Assembly: GCA_035296625.1 (NCBI GenBank)
Contig: DATHAO010000051.1
Coordinates: 1-14,407, forward strand
Reading direction: 5' to 3'
Source of the DNA: DATCLS01 sp035296625
GTDB lineage: Bacteria > Actinomycetota > Acidimicrobiia > Acidimicrobiales > VFJN01
DNA: 14,407 bases
Shown here: positions 1-6,046 of the stretch, piece after piece
How positions within the stretch are numbered: position 1 is the first letter of the stretch
Layout of the letters: every line of letters begins with the position of its first letter
Translations under genes and position numbers: made by a program
The notes under the pieces: model-generated
The model's database searches: none
What the model saw: only the letters and a program-made list of their open reading frames with translations
What the model was told of the DNA's origin: nothing

Positions 1-147
1 TTGGAGGATGAGGGCGTGTTGGAGCGGGTTGCTTTCGTCTTCGGCCCGCTAACCCGCGGAAGCCGTGGTGCTGTCGCGTAGCGGCCGGGCACTCTTTCGG
101 CAACACGCGTGCTGTGCTTCTCCTGGCGGGTGGTTAGCTGAACGCAC
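1..147 (-). mobile_element. Probable 5' end of a group II intron interrupting cpaF (partial, runs off the window)
   Basis: Read on the minus strand, the segment begins GTGCG at 147, matching the GUGYG 5' consensus of group II introns, just where CpaF similarity ends (last exon base about 148). It folds strongly. Minus 138-126 pairs with minus 57-48 in a 10-bp stem (GCTAA...GCGGGTTAGC) with a 3-nt bulge, and minus 50-45 can pair with 28-23 around a GACGAAAGC-containing loop. This resembles domain I of bacterial group II introns. No frame of the segment continues CpaF. The reverse transcriptase ORF, domains V/VI and the 3' exon would lie left of the window, so the element cannot be confirmed here. 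The alternative is an unrelated insertion or rearrangement junction. Confidence 0.5.
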
Positions 148-445
148 GGTGCGGGGCGTTGATCATGATCTCCCACACGTCGTCGTCGGCGAGCAGGCCG
201 GTGAGAGGTCCGTAGCGGGCCAGGTTGCGGAACGCCCGCTCGACCACGAGCGGAGGGTCGGCCAAGTCGAAGGCGCGGCGCCCCCGGCGCCAGTCGTCGT
301 TCCACCGGTCGACCTCGGCCTCGATGAGCGCCCGGAGCTTCGCCTCGCCGCCGGGCTCGGACATCTCAAGGGAGATGTCCTTGGCGCGCTCCTGCACGGC
401 CCGCTCGATCTCGATCAGCGGCGACACGGCGGCCTCGGCGGTCAC
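134..445 (-). pseudogene. cpaF: CpaF/TadA-type pilus assembly ATPase, N-terminal part only (interrupted)
   Basis: This is the N-terminal 103 codons of a CpaF/TadA secretion ATPase, the cytoplasmic motor of Tad/Flp pilus assembly. The end of the fragment, ARYGPLTGLLADDDVWEIMI followed by NAPH, matches the conserved block that precedes the catalytic core. The family normally has roughly 400-500 residues with Walker A/B, Asp and His boxes, and all of these are absent. The GTG start at 445 overlaps the cpaE stop as GTGA, so translation is coupled. After NAPH only RAFS and a TAA (136-134) follow. RAF could imitate the expected R-V-F, but homology is more simply broken at about 148 by the GTGCG element. 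The gene is either destroyed or restored by splicing. Confidence 0.8.
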
Positions 446-1773
446 GGCTCGCCCCCGTCGTCGGACCAGCTCCCGAGCGTGCCGGGCACGACCGCCACCG
501 GCTCGCCCGGATCCGGCGGCGCGGACGACGCGGCGGGCGGTGCGACCGGCAGGTGGTCGAGCAGCGCCCGGACGGCCCTGGCGAGCGGTGCGACCAGCGG
601 CCCCGGAGGCGGTCCGCCGTCACGGACGATCTCGTCGAGCCGCCGGCGCTCGGGGACGAACAGCGGGGTGCAGGCGAGCCGCCCGGCCCGGCCGTCGCCG
701 GCCAGCAGGCGCCCGAGAGCGGCGGCGTGCTCGGCGCGGGCCCGCGGGTTGCGCGGCGCCCGGTTGACGACCGGCACGATGCGGTCCGGCGCCACACCCA
801 GCTCGACGAGGTCGCGCACCACACGGAGGTGGGCGTGGACGCCGGTCACCCCCGGCACGCCCACCACGAGCGTGAGATCGGCGTCGGCCAGCACCGTGCG
901 GGCGAGCAGGTTGCGCTCCTCGACGTCGAGGGACCCGCACTCGGCCTCGCCCTCGACGTCCGCGTCGACGTCGGCCACGACCAGCCGGTACGCGCGGCGC
1001 AGGCCGTCTACGGCGGCGGCGAGCGCCCACCGCCGCAGCGCCGTCCAGTCCCGGTGGCGGCGCAGGCCGAGCAGCAGCTCGTAGCCCCGCTCGCTCACCG
1101 CGAAGCAGAGGTCGCGCACGGCATCCGGGGCGAGCCGGCCGCTCCGGTGGCCCTCGACCAGCTCGAGCACGCCGGGCACCACGTCGCCGGCGTCGTGGAG
1201 GAGCGCCTGCTGCGCGTCGAGCGCCAGGTCGGCGAGCACGACGAGGTTGCGGTCGCGGGGGTCGGCGGCGAGGCCGGTGGCGACTGCCATGGCCAGCGTC
1301 GAGCGCCCTGTCCCGCCAGCACCGGTGACCGCCACGAGCCGCCCGCGCCACCCGCCTGCCGTCTCCGGCGGCGGCGCGGCGACCGGGTCGTCATGGCGGA
1401 CGATGGGCCGGGCAGCCGTCCGCAGGGCGTCGAGCAGCTGGTCGCGGTCCAGGTCGGTGGGCAGCGCGGCGGCCACGCCCACGCCCATCTCGTGCCAACG
1501 ACGGCCGGCGCGCCCGTCGTCGACCACGAGCACGGCGCAGCCATGGGCGGCCGCCAGCTCGACGAGGTCGCGGTCGAGCCCGGGCGAGCCGGCGTCGACG
1601 AGCAACGCCGAGAACGGCCGCCCCGAACGGAGCCGGGCCCGCACCTCCTCGACGGCGACCACCTTGACGAAGTCGATGGGCAGCGCCGCGGACGTCGCCC
1701 ACCGCGCCACCTCGGCGAACCACGCCGCCCGCCCCGGCGCCAGGCCGAGAACGACGTACCGGTCGGCGGCCAT
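442..1773 (-). CDS. cpaE: CpaE/TadZ-like pilus assembly ATPase (receiver-like domain plus MinD/ParA-type domain)
   Basis: A 443-residue protein of the CpaE/TadZ family, which localises Tad pilus assembly at the membrane. Residues 1-125 resemble a degenerate response-regulator receiver domain (ALLVDAGSPG at 57-66, VLVVDD at 81-86). A P-loop ATPase follows: the deviant Walker A GAGGTGRST is at 151-159, NLVVLADLALD at 176-186, and a Walker-B-like RLVVADVDADV at 263-273. The usual P-loop lysine is Arg and the MinD-type signature lysine is also missing; atypical Walker A loops are known in TadZ/CpaE proteins. The tail is Pro/Ala-rich. The ATG at 1773 was chosen because the receiver fold starts directly after it; an in-frame GTG lies 8 codons upstream. 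The gene sits 67 nt after cpaB and overlaps cpaF by 4 nt. Confidence 0.85.
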   Translation of the reverse strand: MAADRYVVLGLAPGRAAWFAEVARWATSAALPIDFVKVVAVEEVRARLRSGRPFSALLVDAGSPGLDRDLVELAAAHGCAVLVVDDGRAGRRWHEMGVGVAAALPTDLDRDQLLDALRTAARPIVRHDDPVAAPPPETAGGWRGRLVAVTGAGGTGRSTLAMAVATGLAADPRDRNLVVLADLALDAQQALLHDAGDVVPGVLELVEGHRSGRLAPDAVRDLCFAVSERGYELLLGLRRHRDWTALRRWALAAAVDGLRRAYRLVVADVDADVEGEAECGSLDVEERNLLARTVLADADLTLVVGVPGVTGVHAHLRVVRDLVELGVAPDRIVPVVNRAPRNPRARAEHAAALGRLLAGDGRAGRLACTPLFVPERRRLDEIVRDGGPPPGPLVAPLARAVRALLDHLPVAPPAASSAPPDPGEPVAVVPGTLGSWSDDGGEP

Positions 1774-1840
1774 CAGGGCCCGCCCTCGGTGCTCCACCGT
1801 CCGACCGCCGCGGCGGGGGGCACGGACGTCGTGGCGGGCG

Positions 1841-2767
1841 TCACGGTGCATCCGTCCCGGGGTCGGACGCCGTGGTGGTGACCCCAACCGCGTCGTCAGG
1901 CAGGCTGTCGGTCGGATCCACCGGCGCGTCGGTGCCCGTTGTCGCCCCGGGGTCGGCGTCGGTGTCGCCATCCGTCCCGGCCGTGGCATTGGGGGCCGTC
2001 GACGAGGGCACGAACGTCTCCGGGGGCGGCAGCATGGACGACGGGTCGGACGGATCGTCGGCGGCGGACCGATCGTCCCGCGCCTCGGCCAGGTGGGTGC
2101 TCCGGACCAGCGTGACCTCGCCGGCCCGCACGGCCTGGATGAGTTCGGCGCGCCCGTCGGGATCGGTCAGGGCCAGGGTGACGGTGATCTCGGACGTGCT
2201 CGTGAAGGACGCCCCACCCCCGTCGCTCACGGCCACCACCTGCACGCCCTCGGCCACGGCCTCGGTACCGATGTCGTAGGTGACGAACACGTCGACCAGG
2301 TCACCGGTGCGGAGCCGCCCGTCGACCGCCCGGTCGCGCGGCAGTGCGAAGGACACCTCGGCGGTCGGCAGCTCGGCGCCGACATCGCTCAGCTGGCCGA
2401 TCTGCACGAGCTCGCCCTCGCCGATGGGGCCGAGGGCCACCCGCCCGGCCACCTGGTCGCCAGGGCGCAGCGCCGCCCCGGCCACCCCGCCGGGCAGGTC
2501 AACAGGCTCGAAGCGCACGTCGTCGGCGGTCAAGACCTCGCCGGGGGCGATCGACCGGGTGGCGACGGCGTACGCGTGGTCGGGCGCGCCGACGGCCTGC
2601 CGCCATGCGACGAGCGTGCCGAGACCGGCCAGCGCCACGAGGAGACCGCCGACCACGGCCCGTCCACCCGGGAGACCGCGCGCACGCTCGATCCGCCGTG
2701 TCGGCGGCCGGGTGGGAGGCGGCCCGGGAGCAGGCGCGTCGGTGCCCTGGGCTGCCGGTCGTGTCAT
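1841..2767 (-). CDS. cpaB: CpaB/RcpC-like Flp pilus assembly protein with SAF domain
   Basis: A 308-residue protein. The N-terminus is short and basic/Pro-rich, followed by one membrane segment at about 35-55 (VVGGLLVALAGLGTLVAW). A SAF domain covers about 64-127 (TRSIAPGEVLTADDVRF ... GRVALGPIGEGELVQ), and an RcpC/CpaB-like domain runs from about 130 to 225 (RTGDLVDVFVTYDIG). The last ~80 residues are a Thr/Asp/Pro/Ala-rich tail, probably disordered and extracytoplasmic. CpaB proteins are envelope parts of the Tad secretion channel or pilus. Two starts are possible: ATG at 2773 with no Shine-Dalgarno, or ATG at 2767. I chose 2767 because it overlaps by one base the TGA of a small upstream ORF with a good GAGG. 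First gene of the cpaB-cpaE-cpaF operon. Confidence 0.85.
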   Translation of the reverse strand: MTRPAAQGTDAPAPGPPPTRPPTRRIERARGLPGGRAVVGGLLVALAGLGTLVAWRQAVGAPDHAYAVATRSIAPGEVLTADDVRFEPVDLPGGVAGAALRPGDQVAGRVALGPIGEGELVQIGQLSDVGAELPTAEVSFALPRDRAVDGRLRTGDLVDVFVTYDIGTEAVAEGVQVVAVSDGGGASFTSTSEITVTLALTDPDGRAELIQAVRAGEVTLVRSTHLAEARDDRSAADDPSDPSSMLPPPETFVPSSTAPNATAGTDGDTDADPGATTGTDAPVDPTDSLPDDAVGVTTTASDPGTDAP

Positions 2768-2790
2768 CACCATTGTCGCCAGATCCGCAT
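2767..2790 (-). CDS. Candidate 7-residue leader ORF (MRIWRQW) coupled to cpaB
   Basis: On the minus strand an ATG at 2790 opens MRIWRQW and ends with a TGA (2769-2767) whose A is also the first base of the cpaB ATG (TGATG). A GAGGGG sequence at 2799-2794 provides a plausible ribosome binding site, while cpaB itself has none at a suitable distance. This arrangement would let ribosomes re-initiate at cpaB. Such short ORFs also occur by chance, so the call rests only on the RBS and the exact TGATG junction. Confidence 0.3.
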   Translation of the reverse strand: MRIWRQW

Positions 2791-2823
2791 GGACCCCTCG
2801 GGTGCGCGCGTTCGGATTCGCCT

Positions 2824-2837
2824 GGAGCTCGAGCTCC
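2824..2837. promoter_or_regulatory. 14-bp perfect palindrome in the divergent cpaB/HTH intergenic region
   Basis: GGAGCTCGAGCTCC is a perfect 14-bp inverted repeat lying between the divergent cpaB operon and the HTH gene. It is placed where a regulator could control both directions. The HTH protein next to it is one candidate binder; this is inference from position only. Short GC-rich palindromes are not rare in such DNA. Confidence 0.3.
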
Positions 2838-2895
2838 CCAGCTGCGAGCCAAGCCCCGGCTGCGTGGCGTCCAACACCATACGTGCTTCGAGCGA

Positions 2896-2901
2896 TACGA
2901 T
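2896..2901 (+). promoter_or_regulatory. Candidate -10 box for the HTH gene
   Basis: TACGAT fits the actinobacterial TANNNT -10 consensus and lies about 40 nt before the ATG at 2943, leaving room for a short leader with the GGGAGGT ribosome binding site (2934-2940). No convincing -35 hexamer is seen 16-19 nt upstream. Confidence 0.3.
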
Positions 2902-2942
2902 GAGAATTGGATCGAAAGATGCCCAAACAACACGGGAGGTGT

Positions 2943-3194
2943 ATGTTGACCACCGTGACGACCGACGAGACCGAATGGCTCTCGACCCAAGAGGCAGCAC
3001 GCCGGCTCGGCATCACCCCTCGAACGCTCTACCGCTTCATCGACCACGGTGAGCTGCCGGCGTACCGGTTCGGGCGAGTGATCCGCCTACGGGCACACGA
3101 GGTCGACGAGTTCATCAGCCGGTCGCGGATCCAGCCCGGCGAGCTCGAGCACCTGTACCCCGAGCCCGCGGGCCGGGGCGACGACGAGCTCTAG
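2943..3194 (+). CDS. Small BldC/excisionase-type helix-turn-helix DNA-binding protein
   Basis: An 83-residue protein that is essentially a single winged HTH of the MerR/excisionase (HTH_17) kind. WLSTQEAARRLGITPRTLYR at 12-31 forms the HTH, FIDHGELPAYRFGRVIRLR the wing, and HEVDEFISRSRI the closing helix. The acidic tail contains LEHLYPEP, which I recognise from related actinobacterial proteins. There is no effector domain, so it probably acts as a small DNA-binding regulator or architectural protein. The ATG at 2943 is preceded by GGGAGGT; a TTG one codon later has better spacing, so the start could move by one codon. It is divergent from the cpaB operon and may regulate it (inference). Confidence 0.85.
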   Translation: MLTTVTTDETEWLSTQEAARRLGITPRTLYRFIDHGELPAYRFGRVIRLRAHEVDEFISRSRIQPGELEHLYPEPAGRGDDEL

Positions 3195-3243
3195 CCAGGC
3201 GGCGATCGCCGGCCTCCGGCGACCGTCGGCTCGTCTCCACGCC

Positions 3244-4728
3244 GTGTGGACCCCCCTGACCCCTCGCCGCGCCTCCCGGCGGGCGTGGCCGAGCCGACGC
3301 CAGCCACCGGCGAGCGCCGAAACCGGACCGCCGAGCGGGGGCGCCGGCCTGCCGGAGGCGCCGCTCGGCGGCCACGAGGTGGGCCGGATCGGCCGGCTCG
3401 GCGCCGCGGCCGGCCGGCTCTCGCCGGCGCAGGTTGGGCTGGTGGCCGCGGCGCTGGCGCTGGCGTTCGCGGTGCTGCGCCTCGTCGTGGCCGCCGACGG
3501 CGACGTGAGCCGCTTCGTTGTCGCCGGCGACACGTTCGTCGACCGCTCGGCCGTCGAGCGAACCACCGGAGCGTCGCTGCACGTCTTCCCCTCGTCGGGC
3601 TACGACGGCCAGTTCTTCTGGCGCGTGGCCGTGGCCCCGGGTGACTGGCGGCCGGGGACCCACCACGGCGTCGAGTTTGACAACGCCTACCGCGCACCGC
3701 GCATCGGCTACCCATTGCTCGCCCACCTCGTCTCCGGCGGCCGGGCGGGCACCGTCGCCTCCGCCCTCGTGGCGGTGAACGTCGCCGCCGTGGGCGCCAT
3801 CGGCTACGGCGCCGGCCGTCTCGCCCGGGCCGGCGGCCACCCTGCCGCCTGGGGTCTGACCTTGACCGCCGGCAGCGGGCTCGTCATGGGCCTGGCCCGC
3901 GATCTGGCCGAGCCCGTCACGGTCGCCTGCCTGGTCGGCGGGCTCGCGGCGCTGGTGCAGCGGCGGCCGGTGCTGGCGACCGCCTTGTGGTCCGCAGCCG
4001 TGCTGACCCGCGAGCAGGCGCTGATCTCCGTGGCGGGCTACGCCGTCTGGCGCCTCGCCTCCCTCGTCCGAGGCCGGGCCCGCGCACGCGTCCGGTCCCG
4101 GTCGGGAGCGGCCCAGCCGACGGGTCCGGCCGGGCCCGGGGGCCCGGAAGCAGCGGACCGACCGGCAGGACCGCCAAGACGGCGAGAACCCGCAGGACCG
4201 CGAGGACACGCAGCCCCCGCAGGTCCGGCCGTCGAGCCGGTGCGGCTCGCGGACCTGCCGTGGCTGGTGCCGACCCTCGTGTTCGTCGGGTGGCAGGCCA
4301 TCCTGTGGCGCAGCACAGGCGAGGTCCCGGCCACGGCTGCCGGCGGCACCAACGTCGTGCCGCCGTTCACCGACCTCGTCCCGGGCCTCGCCCACTGGGC
4401 CACAGGCGACCTTCCGCGGTTGCACGCCGTGGCGCCGCTCCAGCTCGGGGCCACCGTCGCCGTGGTCGTGGTCGCCGCCCAGGCCGCGCCTCGCGTGCCG
4501 GCCGCCCACCGGTACGTCACCGCCTCCCTCGTACTCGCGACGGCAGCCGCCACGTGCCTCGCCGCCTCGATCTGGCGCGACCCGTCGGACATGCGGCACC
4601 TGATCGACGTGTGGGTTCTCGGGTGGGCCGTGCTCTTGCTGGCCGACCGGCCACCGCCCCGGTGGGCGGCGCTGCTCGCCGCCGGCGTCTGCGCCGCCAC
4701 CGTCGCCGCCCGAGTCGTGGCGATCTAG
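3244..4728 (+). CDS. Polytopic membrane protein, GYDGQF-motif glycosyltransferase-like family
   Basis: Up to 494 residues with many hydrophobic segments (about 63-83, 168-190, 203-216, 225-240, 258-275, 338-355, 400-415, 425-441, 456-466, 475-492). GYDGQFFWR at 119-127, followed by AYRAPRIGYPLLAHL, is a signature I associate with uncharacterised actinobacterial membrane proteins thought to act in cell-surface glycopolymer formation, with an architecture resembling GT-C glycosyltransferases. The enzymatic role is not proven. A ~58-residue hydrophilic Arg/Pro/Gly-rich insert (277-334) splits the membrane part. The start is uncertain: the GTG at 3244 is the longest option and has no RBS; the in-frame GTG at 3379, just before the first membrane segment, is equally plausible. 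Confidence 0.65.
   Translation: MWTPLTPRRASRRAWPSRRQPPASAETGPPSGGAGLPEAPLGGHEVGRIGRLGAAAGRLSPAQVGLVAAALALAFAVLRLVVAADGDVSRFVVAGDTFVDRSAVERTTGASLHVFPSSGYDGQFFWRVAVAPGDWRPGTHHGVEFDNAYRAPRIGYPLLAHLVSGGRAGTVASALVAVNVAAVGAIGYGAGRLARAGGHPAAWGLTLTAGSGLVMGLARDLAEPVTVACLVGGLAALVQRRPVLATALWSAAVLTREQALISVAGYAVWRLASLVRGRARARVRSRSGAAQPTGPAGPGGPEAADRPAGPPRRREPAGPRGHAAPAGPAVEPVRLADLPWLVPTLVFVGWQAILWRSTGEVPATAAGGTNVVPPFTDLVPGLAHWATGDLPRLHAVAPLQLGATVAVVVVAAQAAPRVPAAHRYVTASLVLATAAATCLAASIWRDPSDMRHLIDVWVLGWAVLLLADRPPPRWAALLAAGVCAATVAARVVAI
4090..4225 (+). repeat. Low-complexity degenerate repeat tract inside the membrane protein gene
   Basis: The tract encoding the Arg/Pro/Gly-rich insert contains imperfect short repeats such as GGACCG(A/C)C and CGCAGGACCGCGAGGACACG. 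It interrupts an otherwise hydrophobic protein, suggesting slippage-type expansion in a cytoplasmic loop. Confidence 0.4.
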
Positions 4729-4754
4729 CCGGAACACCCGAATCGAGGCCCGAT

Positions 4755-4780
4755 CTGTGGATAACTCGAGAAATCCACAG
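4755..4780. promoter_or_regulatory. 8-bp inverted repeat containing a perfect DnaA-box sequence
   Basis: CTGTGGAT (4755-4762) and ATCCACAG (4773-4780) form a perfect 8-bp inverted repeat with a 10-nt spacer. TGTGGATAA at 4756-4764 is the exact complement of the DnaA box TTATCCACA. The site lies between the membrane protein and the small gene at 4828. It could be a DnaA-titrating or regulatory site, another operator, or a weak hairpin; there is no U-tract. Confidence 0.4.
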
Positions 4781-4815
4781 ACTTGCACCTCTCGTAGCGC
4801 ACAGGCAGGCCGTCG

Positions 4816-4821
4816 TACCGT
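4816..4821 (+). promoter_or_regulatory. Candidate leaderless -10 box for the 79-residue gene
   Basis: TACCGT (TANNNT) is followed by six bases and then the ATG at 4828, which places the expected transcription start on the start codon. No Shine-Dalgarno exists upstream, in agreement with leaderless translation. No clear -35 is visible. Confidence 0.4.
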
Positions 4822-4827
4822 GACGAC

Positions 4828-5067
4828 ATGCCGACCTTCGAGGTGATCCTCCGTGACCGATCGGCGGAGACCGTGGTCGGGGCCGATGCCTACCAGCAGG
4901 AAGGCCCCATGACGACGTTCTTCCGCCGGGGCGACGGTCGCGATGTGATCGACTCGTGGAGCACCCGTGTTGCCAGCTTCCGGACGTCCGACCTCCTGGT
5001 GGTCCGCCGCCACGAGGCCGGGGCCACCACCGTGGGGGACGAGCGCATTCACGCCCTCGCCAGCTGA
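4828..5067 (+). CDS. Small conserved-looking protein of unknown function
   Basis: A 79-residue soluble protein beginning MPTFEVILRDRSAETVVGAD, with WSTRVASFRTSDLLVVRRHE at 44-63. There are no cysteines, signal peptide or membrane segment. Alternating hydrophobic residues at both ends suggest a small beta-rich fold. It is likely a real gene: the reading frame has sensible codon-position composition, starts cleanly 6 nt after a TACCGT box, and has a protein-like residue mix unlike the Arg/Pro-rich shadow frames around it. I do not recognise a named family. It faces the minus-strand gene at 5373 across a repeat-containing gap. Confidence 0.65.
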   Translation: MPTFEVILRDRSAETVVGADAYQQEGPMTTFFRRGDGRDVIDSWSTRVASFRTSDLLVVRRHEAGATTVGDERIHALAS

Positions 5068-5128
5068 GCATCCGCTCGACGATCGCCCGGTCCCCGACCG
5101 CTGCGGTCGCCACGGCACCGATCGCGCC

Positions 5129-5162
5129 GTCCGCCCGGCCAGCGCCGCCCGGGCGGGCGGAC
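5129..5162. terminator. Possible GC-rich hairpin terminator between convergent genes
   Basis: GTCCGCCC (5129-5136) and GGGCGGAC (5155-5162) can pair around an 18-nt loop that itself contains part of the palindrome CCGCCCGGGCGG (5145-5156). It lies downstream of the small gene. There is no T-tract, so this is only a positional suggestion. Confidence 0.25.
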
Positions 5163-5177
5163 GCCCCCGCCCCCTTC

Positions 5178-5390
5178 GCCGTCAGAGGGGGCGGGGCCCA
5201 ACATGAGCTGCCCTCCGCCGTCAGAGGGGCCGGGGCCCAGCACGAGGCTCTCTCCGCCGCCAGAGGGCAAGGCCAAACATCAGGCCCCTCCGCCGCCAGG
5301 GGCAAGGCCAAAACCGAGGTCCCCCGCCGTCAGACGGGGCTGGAGCCCAACCCATGAGGTCCGCCTCCGCCGTCACCGGGGCCCGAGCAC
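5178..5390. repeat. Six degenerate GC-rich repeats in a convergent intergenic gap
   Basis: The 305-nt gap between the convergent genes ending at 5067 and 5373 holds six copies of a unit starting GCCG(T/C)CA(G/C), at 5178, 5217, 5256, 5292, 5326 and 5369 (spacings 39, 39, 36, 34 and 43). Better copies continue as AGGGGCNGGGGCCCA and ACATGAG. The last copy overlaps the 3' end of the minus-strand gene. Spacing is too irregular and the units too divergent for CRISPR. I see no gene in this gap. Confidence 0.7.
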
Positions 5391-5987
5391 GACCTCCCCG
5401 ACCCCCGAGAGCGGCAGGTAGGCCGTGGAGGGCGCGTCGCCGTCGACCCGCACGACCAGCACGTCCCGACCCATCGCCCGCAGCTCACCGGCCACGGCGT
5501 CGCCCCCGTCGAGGGTCACGACCAGCGCCCGCTCTCGCTCGGCCGCCAGCCCGGCGAGCACGTCCGCCAGGCGCAGGTCGCGCCGGGCGGCCCGGTCGCC
5601 CCGGTCACCGGTAGCGGGGACATCGCCCGGACGGGTCCGCACGGACGCCACCCCGGGCAGCGCCACGAGCACGTCGCCAACCGCCGCGGTGCTCAGAGCC
5701 ACGAAGTCGACGCCGATGGTCCTCACCCGACCGCGGTGCTGCCGGCCCCCGGTGGTGCGCACGACCACGGGCGTCCCGCGCTCACCCAGGTCGGTGAGCA
5801 CGCCGGCCAGCGTGCCGCCCTCCTCGGCCGCCTGGCGGAGCCACCGCTCGCGCGTCCGCTGGCGGGCGGCGTCGTCGACACGGGCCTCGCCGACCCAGCG
5901 CTCGAGCCGGGCCGTGAGGTCGGCGCCGAGCAGGTCTGCGGCGCTCAGGCTCCCGGGCAGGTCGCCGTCCCAGCTGCGGCCGTCCAC
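5373..5987 (-). CDS. Uncharacterised protein, possibly with Sm-like beta-barrel segments
   Basis: A 204-residue soluble protein. The N-terminal part (15-65) is helical and charged. Two beta-rich blocks share a pattern: GTPVVVRTTGGRQHRGRV followed by GVDFVALST at about 70-100, and RALVVTLDGGDAVAGEL followed by GRDVLVVRVDG at about 152-182. Each runs strand, GG turn, G-x-(V/L), G-x-D. This resembles actinobacterial proteins with a small Sm-like barrel, but I cannot assign a function. The GTG start at 5987 has no Shine-Dalgarno and lies 7 nt after TAGCCT, suggesting a leaderless mRNA. Its stop codon lies within the last copy of the intergenic repeat. Confidence 0.65.
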   Translation of the reverse strand: MDGRSWDGDLPGSLSAADLLGADLTARLERWVGEARVDDAARQRTRERWLRQAAEEGGTLAGVLTDLGERGTPVVVRTTGGRQHRGRVRTIGVDFVALSTAAVGDVLVALPGVASVRTRPGDVPATGDRGDRAARRDLRLADVLAGLAAERERALVVTLDGGDAVAGELRAMGRDVLVVRVDGDAPSTAYLPLSGVGEVVLGPR

Positions 5988-5994
5988 GGCGCGC

Positions 5995-6000
5995 AGGCTA
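5995..6000 (-). promoter_or_regulatory. Candidate leaderless -10 box (TAGCCT)
   Basis: On the minus strand TAGCCT (TANNNT) precedes the GTG at 5987 by 7 nt. No ribosome binding site is visible between them. The box lies in the short gap after the anti-sigma gene that ends at 6047, so the 204-residue gene may have its own promoter. Confidence 0.35.
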
Positions 6001-6046
6001 GCGGCTGGGGGGGAAGCGGACAGCGGCCCGCGGAGGGGTCAGTCGC

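Noticed and set aside
4755..4780. Replication origin
   Set aside because: Only one perfect DnaA box is present, with no AT-rich unwinding region and no dnaA, dnaN or parAB genes.
3115..5118. Very long open frame on the minus strand opposite the membrane protein and small gene
   Set aside because: Its translation is Gly/Arg/His-rich without any domain and mirrors the codon bias of the plus-strand genes; such shadow frames are expected in very GC-rich DNA.
5178..5390. CRISPR array
   Set aside because: Units are divergent and spaced 34-43 nt without unique spacers of constant length, and no cas genes are nearby.
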